Part shown: positions 35,901 through 47,900 of the stretch, one piece after another
How positions within the stretch are numbered: the stretch's first letter is position 1
Layout: each line of letters opens with the position of its first letter
From: Schistosoma mansoni
Taxonomy: Eukaryota; Platyhelminthes; Trematoda; Strigeidida; Schistosomatidae
Length of the DNA stretch: 64,000 nucleotides
Assembly (NCBI RefSeq): GCF_000237925.1
Contig: NC_031496.1
Span: 7,303,801 to 7,367,800, forward strand
Direction: 5' to 3'
The notes under the pieces: model-generated
Database searches by the model: none
What the model was told of the DNA's origin: nothing
Seen by the model: only the letters and a program-made list of their open reading frames with translations
Translations under genes and position numbers: made by a program

Positions 35901-38900
35901 CTCAAGAATGCGAAGTGTAAATCGTCTCTGAACGAATTCCAACTTTATTTTATCCTTTATTGAAACAGTAATAAAAATAAACGTACAGTCTTATAGGAGC
36001 GGTCAAACCCATACTTTATGCAGCGAAATACGTGACTCGTTATAGAGGTTACGAATTATGCAACCCGTAAGACTTTGAGACTTGGAGGTCTGTTTCGAGA
36101 GCTGTTTTGTGAAGGACCGAATTGTAGGAATACTTAGGTCCATTACTCTATGTCACTGAGATAACACCTTACCATTCATGGTAAGTTGAGTGATGTATCA
36201 CCGAAGAATATCCATCCACATTTAGCCGTGTTAAGTTCCAATTCGCATTTTAAGCGCCACTTGTCAATCTTGTTGAGCTACATACTGATACAATTTCGCA
36301 TATTGTTCAGCTCAGGAGGAGAAAATGAATACACTACTTTAAGATCATTTGCATATAGAAGAGGCTTACCCATACAAAAGCAACCACAAATATCATTTAT
36401 ATAAACTAAAAAGAGGTTGTAAATATCTTAGCCCTCTAAGGTATGCAACATTTTCTTCTGTAACTCACAAATAATGAATAGCTTTCAGTAAGTACTTCTC
36501 ACACCTGAAAACTTCTGCTCCATATCGACTTATTGAATATTCTCTGATATCTAAAGTATATTGTTTAAATGGATTAATTCATAGTTAATGATTTCCAAAC
36601 AGATGATTATTCCGCGTGTTTAATCGTTGTAACATACTCTTTCACTCTGAACATTTATTTTATTTATTTATTTAAACATAAATATTGGTACAAAAAGGCA
36701 CCAGATAAATATGCACCTCACAAATCTCACTCGATTTGTGTGAGGGCTGTGATACTGCCCAGGTGCCCAGACTGAAGCAGGTGGTTTTCTTAGGGGGCCA
36801 CACCACGAGCCTTTGACCTAAAGGTCTAGTCCACAAGGCAGTGGAGCATCGTAAGGAGATGCAGTCCCATGGTGGCCGGTGACCAACAGTTGGTTCATAC
36901 GCCATTCGTTCCTTCAGGATACTGGAGCCCATGTACACCATTGGTTTGGGATCAGGGTTTTCCAACTCCCCTAGGTGGATCCCCCACATCCACCAACCCG
37001 GTTAAAGCGCCGGACATTCACTTTTCGTCCTCTCAATTTCGTAAAGAACACCCCCGCCACGAGAAGGCAGTGAGTAGGACTTCCCTGACAGAGGCTATAT
37101 ATTCGCGTGGCCATATGAGAGCATTTCGAGAGGGAGAGCAGACTCTCCCCACTCTCGGCCGTACCAGGGCATTTGGGGGCCCTCTGAACATTCACTCACA
37201 ATATATGTGAATCGGTGCATGATAAGAAAAATACTGCTGATGTAAGGAAAATAAAAGTTGCTCACGAATTAGTGTTTCTAGACTCTCACATTCTTTCTTT
37301 TAACTCTTCCTTCTATTTGCTTTATATCTTTACTAATATTAAAAATCACTGGTTTTTTATAAGTTAAAATTTTAGAATCCACATTTGTTTTCAAATTAGG
37401 TCGTATTAAGTTAGATTTACAGACATTCTAGTATGTTGTTGTTCACAACAATATTAAAATCTAACTTAATATTTTAGCTTACTTCTGATATCACAGTATA
37501 GTATGTGCGGAACTATGATTTGATGTTTAGAGTTTTTGACATTCAATAGCTAACTTGGTGGATACGGACAGCCTGATTGGGGTTTGACTATAATTGTGAT
37601 GAGCGGTTGCAGACGTTCAGTATGGCTCAAAATCGGTTACAAGAACCCAAATTCATTCACTTTATCCTTCTTTAGATCTCGAGTTTCAGTATTTGTTCAT
37701 ACATACCTAATCATTCTGTCTTTCCTTACCATATTCCCAATGTTCAGTCTATTTCGTTATCATTGCTGCTACATGACTTCAACTCCCTAACTGTTCAGCT
37801 TGTTAATTTCATCTCGTAATGTTAATGTGATATGGTAACTTGGCCCATTCCATAAACTTGTTAGACTTTAAGTTGATCTTGGTTAACTGATTGACTAGGT
37901 TGCGGATTTTGATTCTATTCTCTACCTACTTCAGTTCAAGCCTTTCCGTAGTATCCCTAAAGACACAGACAAACTTACTCCATGCTGAATATCTGTAGTT
38001 GGTCATTGAGTAGTATATTAAACTCATGTAACATTTTTAATTTACTGATGAAATCTTTGTAATAAACATGCACCTGGCTCTTTTTCTTCTGCTAAAGTAA
38101 ATGTGAAATCTGATAGAATAATAACAACAATAGTTTTCTTAAAACTCTGCATCAACAAATCCGCACAAACAATTCACTAGATCTACAGAATAGGTGAATT
38201 GTGGCTAGACATTAAGTGGAAGATATTTTTTCGTCCCATTCTGGACTCTTCAAGTGGGTTTACGTGCATCAATGTTGATATTAATATTGGAACCCGGTAG
38301 ACGCAGTAGCACCATAGGGTTTTTGGTCAAACGTCATAGGTTCAAAACCCAATATAAACATCAACAATGAGATGCAGGTTCATTCAGCTGACTTATCTCA
38401 AGTAGGACGAAACATGGATCCCGTATTCTATCATAAGCTAAAATCCGTCTGACTTGTAACGGACTATCTCTATCGTGGCCTATCACACAGAATACACTGA
38501 TGCTAACAAAAAATGATCGAGTTTCAGCCCTGAATATAGACAATGGGATGATAATATTGCTTAATAACAATAATATAAACTTATCTAATCATTTACAAAT
38601 CTGTTAGCCTAGTTAAAGGCCACATACACTACAAAATTCATGTTTTGTAAAAAAAATTGCTAAAGAATCTTAATTACTTTATTTCAATTTTTTCTCTAGT
38701 ATCTGGAGTCGGCTATGCAATCCTGATCGACTTCCAGAAATAAATCAACACTGGTGGAAATCTCCCATTTTCATGACATATTTGAATGCTATTAATGTGA
38801 ATCCCCAACATGCAGTAAGAAATATTCCCTATATTTTCCATATTATTGATTTCTTGTCTTATGTTGTGTTTTTATTTTCAAAATGTGATGCAAAAGTTTT

Positions 38901-41900
38901 GCAATGACCTTTGAGGTATCGCGTAGTATATAATCAGGAAGAAAAGGTGAATAAGTTAATGAGTTTGTAGAACTTATTGAGATTATGTTGCATGTGCTCT
39001 CAGCTACTTCGTAATTCAATGTACTGGACTGTTTTACGTCGGAACAACAAATAGAAGGAAAATCGTTGTTTATGAATTTTCTAAAAATTGGTTAGCGCAA
39101 GCTTTACAGATGTTGACAACCGCTATTTATTGATTTGTTCTGAATGAAAATTTGACGTTTATATGTATGAATGCTTAAGATACTCGTTGAGTTTCAAGAA
39201 CGAACTCTCCTCATATTTAGCTGTATTAGGGCATTTAAACTGCTCGCGTATATTGAAAAGAAACTAATATGACTTCAATTAATGTATATTAAAAGAGACC
39301 ACATAATTAATATGATAAAGTTATCTGACCAATCTTAATAGTTCTTCAGAACATCTCGAAGCTTAGTATTGATTGTTTTTCAATTTGAAGTGGAGCAAGA
39401 AATAAGATGAAAGCTGTTAAGAAACTTTCGATAACTTTCACTTAAGGTGTTACGTGGTTGGTTTGTAAAGTCTTCATTTTTGTTTTGGTCAGCATAATCA
39501 GCGACTACCCGAAATTTAAGTCAGCTTTAAGGAATGATCCTACCAGTTTAAACTATTATTCGTCAATATTAGAGCGAACAGTTTGACAAAAATTGAGCGC
39601 CGAGTATAGAGAAGTTATTATGTGATGTGATTTTATCAGCGTTTTCAGAAAACAGGATTGTATCATCTGAGTATTCTGAGACAACAAATGGACCTCTTGG
39701 CAGGTGGTCGATTCCTGAAAATTCAGTCGACGTAAACGTTATTTCTAGCAGTAGGTCTCTGATGAAATTGAACAAAAGTGAAGATAGTGCACAATTTGCA
39801 TTTAGAGGGTGAGAAACGCATCCCAAACACCATGACATTGTCGCTTAGTGCTATCAGTGTCTTCACAAACAGGACTATATCATCTGCGTATTCTAAATCA
39901 TTAAGTGGACATCCTGGTAGGGGGTCGATTCCAGAAAGTTCAATCGATGTAAATGTTATTTCCAGCAGTAGGTCTCTGACGAAATTGAACAAAAATGGAT
40001 ATAGTGGCCAGCCTTGTCGGACACCACTTGAGGTTGCAAAATCAGACGACAGTTCTCCATGAGCTCCGACTCGACTGGCAGTGTTCGAATAAAGAGCCTT
40101 CACAAGGTTTGTGTACTTCTAAGGTACGCCTTTCAATGACAGAAACTGCCACAAAACCTCTCTGTCTGCAGAGCATGGATGACGTAATTCTAAATCAGTC
40201 ACAATGGCACAAATGCATTCACTCGTTGACTTACTCTACATCTGAAGTTATTCTAATTGTTCGTGCACACCTTCTCTTTCTGTCTTTTCAACCATATTCT
40301 TAATGTTCTCAGTCTTTTACATTGTCTATTAGTGTCTTTAATAAATGTTGACAGTGTTGTAGTGAGATAATGAAGTTGATTTGAAGAATGTGATTTATTC
40401 TCGTCATATACATCGAACAGTCTAATCATTATCATTGCTACTACATTGTTTCGATGTATCCACTATCCATCCTGTTAATTTCCTCTCGTTGTGCTAATAT
40501 GGTAAGGCAACATGGGCTAACGTTCATCATGTGGATCAGACTCTATACTGATCGTGACTGAGTGAACAATAACTCAGTGGGAAAGTCTCTGACCGTAGCA
40601 TTGGGTAACCACGTATTCAGATCCCAAATGAAGCATTGATTCATCAAAGATTGCAGGTACACCCTGATGACAAGTACCAAATAGCTTTACATCTAGATTC
40701 AAAGGTTCCTGTCGATTGACTCAGACCACCCAAATAATGGATTCAGTCAGTAACCTATGATTGCATTGTATTCGTTTATTCATTTGAACCAGAGGTTAAA
40801 GTACTACACAGTTCTTTCAAAATTCGCAAATTTATCATATAAGGGACCACTCAACAACATCACCACGCCATACAATATTTCATTTTTTACAAAAAGAGGT
40901 AGATAATAAGTTTAAGTCAACGCTTCTAAACATACACTGAAATTAATTGATGACTATGAAATTAGAAATAATGAGACTGCATCTAGAATAGACAAACTGT
41001 GATTCGCTATAGGATCCAGGAGGCATTTTTTTAAGCGTGTAACTGTAAGGTTCAATCTAACACAATTCAGTGAGGGATACAAATGCGCGTGAAAATAATA
41101 AAGGCTTTTTAGGATAATGAACCATTACTGGGTTCATCAAAATGTAGCTCTTTTAAAATAATGTTTAAGTGCTGTCTTCTATTTAACGTCGCCGCTTATT
41201 GTATCCAAAACAACAATTAATGCTTCTCAATCAAATAATTAGGCTCACCGTATACAACATCATTAGATATATCCACTCAAACTACAAATTTTCCCCAATA
41301 TTCCCAAATCTTCCTTTTCTGATTAGATTAATCATCTTGTTTAAAGGTGTAAATTGGACAAAATATCAAATATCACTGAAGTTGTAATTACCTAAAATCT
41401 TTCATAGATTTATATCTTATATTGAATGTTATAACTTTTTTCAATCAAAATTACTTCTTACTTCATTTAATTGATCATTTCTCATAGTTGAAAGCATGAC
41501 TCTATCGAACGAAACAAGTTTCACTCAAAAAAAAGTGATTTTTCGAAACTTTTGAACGGATGGTCGGATCGTTGTGATTCTTGTTTTATTTTGTGCAGCA
41601 CTGCATGCTCTATCGACAGAAACAAGTTTCACTCAGAAAAAAGTGATTTTTCGAAACTTTTAAACGGATGGTCGGATCGTTGTGATTCTTGTTTTATTTT
41701 GTGCAGCACTGCATGCTCTATCGAACGAAACAAGTTTTCCCTCAAAAAAAATTGATTTTTCAAAAATTTTNNNNNNNNNNNNNNNNNNNNNNNNNNNNNN
41801 NNNNNNNNNNNNNNNNNNNNNNNNNNNNNNNNNNNNNNNNNNNNNNNNNNNNNNNNNNNNNNNNNNNNNNNNNNNNNNNNNNNNNNNNNNNNNNNNNNNN

Positions 41901-44900
41901 NNNNNNNNNNNNNNNNNNNNNNNNNNNNNNNNNNNNNNNNNNNNNNNNNNNNNNNNNNNNNNNNNNNNNNACTTAAACTTATTATCTACCTCTTTTTGTA
42001 AAAAATGAAATATTGTATGGCGTGGTGATGTTGTTGAGTGGTCCCTTATATGATAAATTTGCGAATTTTGAAAGAACTGTGTAGTACTTTAACCTCTGGT
42101 TCAAATGAATAAACGAATACAATGCAATCATAGGTTACTGACTGAATCCATTATTTGGGTGGTCTGAGTCAATCGACAGGAACCTTTGAATCTAGATGTA
42201 AAGCTATTTGGTACTTGTCATCAGGGTGTACCTGCAATCTTTGATGAATCAATGCTTCATTTGGGATCTGAATACGTGGTTACCCAATGCTACGGTCAGA
42301 GACTTTCCCACTGAGTTATTGTTCACTCAGTCACGATCAGTATAGAGTCTGATCCACATGATGAACGTTAGCCCATGTTGCCTTACCATATTAGCACAAC
42401 GAGAGGAAATTAACAGGATGGATAGTGGATACATCGAAACAATGTAGTAGCAATGATAATGATTAGACTGTTCGATGTATATGACGAGAATAAATCACAT
42501 TCTTCAAATCAACTTCATTATCTCACTACAACACTGTCAACATTTATTAAAGACACTAATAGACAATGTAAAAGACTGAGAACATTAAGAATATGGTTGA
42601 AAAGACAGAAAGAGAAGGTGTGCACGAACAATTAGAATAACTTCAGATGTAGAGTAAGTCAACGAGTGAATGCATTTGTGCCATTGTGACTGATTTAGAA
42701 TTATATCATCTATCGCCTTCAACTAGTAGGTACGCTCATTGTGGGAACTCTAACCAAGTAGCTTACATGTATACTCATAACTCATACCAAGTGCCATCTA
42801 CTTTTTAGGTTTATCCCACACCTTCTTTTGGCTTCTTCACCAGGCTATCTTGGTAGCTGCTAACTTTTTTGAAGTCCTTGATGCTTATTGTGATTGATCA
42901 CTTAAGAGTCATTAATATCATTTTCTCTTAACACTTACTGCGAGTCGAATTCTGTTAACTGAGCTCTAATCTAATAGTCTGCCTGAGTGACTCAACTATA
43001 AATTCCACTTTAGTTTAAGAAAAAAACGATATCGAAACGCGCGTCCTGGATTCCACTGCTAGCCACTATCCTTCTCTGCTTACCGATATCGAAAGTGTTA
43101 AAAATCTCGAGAACCTATTTAAGAAGATATTATCTTTCAATATTTACTTTCTGTAATACCCTGTAGTAAAAACTTGATTTCAAAATAATGGCCATGATTT
43201 GACTTGCTTTATATTATATCATGGATACAGCTTTTTTGACCAACAAGCTATTATATCTTCGAATCCGTTATTGTAAAACAGTTTTCGATTGACGAAGAAT
43301 AACACATCCAACTCATGTGATTGTATTTTAAAATATTATAATGCATGAAATATATATATGTAAATTCACTAAATGGAAGATATGACAAAATAGGATAGTC
43401 TTTTCAACACTTGGAATTAGGCAGTGATGTATGTATGTATATATTTATTAAGATTGATTTTAAGTTTTATCAAATTATTGATATGAGTTATTCTATAAAT
43501 GTTACATAAAAGTCGTAGTGAATCTTTCTCCTGAAAAATTGCAAATAATTAAAAACTACTGAGTCGGCATCCGATGGTGTTAATGTCTAACTTCACCCAA
43601 TACACGAAGTTGAGCAATCGTTCACCAATTGTCTTCAGTGAGTTCCTATCTCATAATAGACGTGGTTTGAACTCCACTGGTCACTGCTTCTCACCAGAAC
43701 TCCAGGAATTATCTCTTGAAGTCAGTCACTAATGAGCATATGATTATAATCGGTGATCTATCGGTTAAGTGCTCCGGCTCAAGAGCGGTAGGTTCTGGGT
43801 TCGAATCTCGCGAGGCGGGATCATAGATGCGCACTGCTGAGGAGTCCCACGATAGAACGAAACGGCCATCCAGTGCTTCCAGGTTTTCCTTGGTGGTCTA
43901 GCTTCAATTGACTCATGCTTTCAACTATGCAAGTACTAAACCTCTACGAAAAACCCCTTCGAATTAAAAACTATTTTCTAAGTTATTTAAAAATATATTC
44001 ATAGAATTTCAATGTGTTTTTTTCTTGCAATCTGTTTCATCTAGACAATCAGCGAATACTTTTACTATTAAAAATTTTTGATTAGTTTGCATTATTAACA
44101 AACTGTATTTAATCTATAGAATGTAATCGTTACGACTTTATCCCAATTACAGCACGATCAAAAACCATAGACAACTGAAAAGGCGTTTTCACCAAGTATG
44201 AGACTTCTTAGCAGTTTTCTTATAGCTCATCTTTAGGGTTAGAAGGCAAGACTTTCAGGTCTCGTGCCAAGCACTCAAATTGTATGTAGTTTATAAATAT
44301 TACTAATATCATTCAATGTCTTCATTTTTTTTAAAAAAAAACAGATTCCTGCATTCGCTAGTCAACTTCGTCTACTGGAACCAGTTCGGTTGAATAGTCA
44401 GGATTTGCATAAGAATATCACATTAAATAACAGTTCAACTAGTCAGGAAAATCATGCAAATGTTTTATTACCGACAGATGAATCCAATAACAGATCTCCA
44501 TCTAATAGTTTAACGTTTAGTACTAACTGTAACGATACAAACAGTAAGTAATTTTTTTATTAATTTTTCTTTTAATATTAATGACTACAAAATTATCCTG
44601 TGAAAAACATCGCTTTAATATGTTCTGTAGTCTGTTACAACTTTCAAATGTTAGTCTATTTTCAATTTCTTTGAAATCAGTCAGTCGTAGGCAACATAGA
44701 GCCTGGGACCTTTATGCTTTGGTTCAAATTCCCACACTATATTAGCACAGCGAGATGAAGTTATCAAGGTAAATGCCAATTCAGCAGAAGTAGTACTATC
44801 AGTGGTAGTCTAAAAAATCAGGCATAGGCAATATGATTTGAGAATGAAGAATAGATTCGTAGAATGAAAAAGATTTAGGATAATGTGAAAACTCAGGATT

Positions 44901-47900
44901 TAAGGTAAAATAAGAAGCAAATGGATCTGCATCACTGTGATCACTTTTGACCCATTTCATTCAACGTCTTCAACTGTTGGTTAAAATAATCGCATGGACC
45001 CCAAGCAGGTAATTTGAATCTACCAACATGACTCAGTTCAACAATCACTGGCTTTATGAACTGATGTTACATTTTGTTTAAGCTGCCACTTGTTTTCTTC
45101 TAACTTCTATATAAACAAACGTAACCAACTACCGGATATTTGGTAAGAAATCTCAGTAACCAACTGAAGTTATTAATTTGTGATGCTTCATATCATCTTA
45201 TCACATGCTTAATAGTTTAGCACTTTTTACCTTTAAATTACTAGGTAACTAACTTGTGCCTCACTACAATTACTGCAGTTTGGGGAGTCGGATAGTGTCT
45301 ATGCCCTCATATATAAAATGTTCCTCAAATACGTTTACACGAATCAGTATTCTGTAAATGGGTTACAATAGTCGGGAGAACATCATGTTTCCCTTTATCA
45401 CAAAGACTATGCATACATTCAAGTTAGATTTGACGATCTATTGAACAAGTAACTGAATACTGTAGATCGGAGTAAGTAGTGTAAGATATTCCTGACTCAT
45501 TCGGAGTTAATTTCAGTCTCTATACTAATCGATTGTATCCATCACATTTAAAAAATTTTGTATTAGTTTATAAACTTCGAATGATTACTAGCGGGAATTA
45601 TGCTCAGCAACATTTTGCCCTATATGTTAGATCACACTCTAAAATGTTTGTACTATTGCATAGACCATGTGCCTATGGCACTAACAAGGTTGGAGTGAGC
45701 GAACCGTTTTCTTTCAACACTACATATTTCTATTATTATAACAGAAATGTAAGTTTAACAAATGAATGAAATGATGCATTCCACTACCTGATCAATTATA
45801 CATTGTAATCTGTTTAATTCTTCTGTTGCCTAAAAATGGTTCTTATAGAAAACCGATATATAATATTAAGCATCCCATCATTTCGTAAATATTTCTCATC
45901 CGTTTTCATTTTCATATTTAGGTCAAATAAACCAAATTCTGGATTTGGACTTTTTTGAAACACGCGAAACTCAAAATAAACATAATATTCACACAAATGG
46001 GAAGTCTAAACATTCAGAATTATCAGGTAAAGTCGTTTTTCGTAAGAATGTCCTATCGTTAAGTACTGGTAATTTTGTTGTATTATTAGTCAGATGTATA
46101 TTTGTAGGCTGAGTTATCATTGAGAACTGAGGAGCACTCGACAGCTGTTTTATCCTAGTAGCTCACTGTTGACTTTAAGATGTTTAAGAAGTTCTAAAAC
46201 GACGTTGTGATTGGTTGGGTCTAGGTATGTTAGTGGTAAACTAGTTATCACCAATGTCACTGAATGATCGTCCAGCTACATCACAATCTGTTTATTTGAA
46301 CACATAAATATTGTTACAAAGGGGCACCAAATACCTATGCGCTACACAAGTCACTTGATTTGTATGTGGGCTGTGGAACTGTCCGGGTGCTCAGACCGAA
46401 GCAGGTGGTTTTCTTAGGGGGCCACAACCGGAGCCTTCGACCTAAAGGTCTAATCCACAAGGCAGTGGATCAACATAAGGAGATGCGAACCCATGGTAGT
46501 TGGTGACCAACAATAGGTTCACACACCATTTGTTTCCTTAAGATCCTGGAGCTCGTGTGCGTCTTTGGCTTGGAATCAGGGTTTTCCAACTAGCCTAGAT
46601 GGATCCTCCATATCCACCGACCCGGTTAAAGCGCCGGACATTCGCTTTTCGTTCTCTCAATTTCGTAAACAACAGTAATGTCGCGAGAAAGAAGTGAGTG
46701 GGACTTGCTTGATAGTGGCTGTATGCACGTGGCCATGTGAGAGGATTTTGCGAGGGAGAGCTGACTTCCTCTACTCTCGGCCGCACCAGGGCATTCGTGG
46801 GCTGATATGAGACATTATAGATTGTCAAGTTTCTAAATATATGTATATATATCACGCAGTAAATCGTTAAATTTGTGCGTGAGCTGGGATAATACCCAGG
46901 TACTGAAGCCGAAGCAGAGATTGTTTTCATAGAGGGACACTCCGCAAGCCTTCAATCTAAAGGTCTAATCCCTCCTTCAGTATCCTGGAGCCGATGTGCA
47001 CCATTGATATGGAATCAGGGTTTTCCCACTCCCCTAAGTGGGTACAGAGGACCTATTAACCCAGTTTAAGCGCTTTATGTTTGTTTCTTGTCCTCTCGGT
47101 TTCGTAAACAACACCCCTGGTGCATGAAAATAGTGAACAGGACATTCCTGGAGTGGTTGTATACTCGTGGCTATCTGAAAACATTTCAAGCGGTAGAACA
47201 GACTCCGCTGTCTATCGTACCATGACATTTGAGGTGTGAATTGTCAATTATGAATTTTATTCAAATATTGTTAAGTGTAGTGAATAACACCTCAAGCAAA
47301 CTATTTAAACAAACAGTTGGTGTTTTAATTTTGTCCAACTAATCTATTTACTATTTCGATAACGTAATAAGAAAACGAAGATTGTCAGAACTATATGATA
47401 TATTAGCGCAATACATTTCGAACAATTTGATCACACATATACTTGTTAAGAACATTTATATATAAAAATAAAAGGTCAACTATACTGGAAACGGGGCGTA
47501 ATATATCACATAGTTCTGATAATCTTCGTCTTCTTATTACACTATCGAAATTTATCAAAGGAACTCATTGCTTCATATTTACTATTTGGTAACTTATGTT
47601 ACAAAACTATCTGAAGTTGTAGCTTATCGATTAGAGTACTGGAGTTTTAGCTGCTAGATTGTAAATTTTGACCTTACTCGAACTACTATAAATTAAGCAT
47701 CTGCATTGTATTACTAGCCCTTAAACCTGTAATATGATTTACGAATGATAAATGAGTTATATTGACTAGTTGTAATTCAGAACTCCTATCGTCGGATGTT
47801 GAAAACTAACTACTTTTTGTTCTTAACCAAATAACCTCTCGCTGTGTAACGAATTATAAGGGACCGTTGAAATTTCTACTTTTGATTCTCAAGGTAATGG

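Noticed and set aside
41552-41755. Open frame with 36-residue repeats across the tandem array
   Set aside because: Period 108 is a multiple of three, so any open unit stays open; several frames are open and there is no start context or splice signal.
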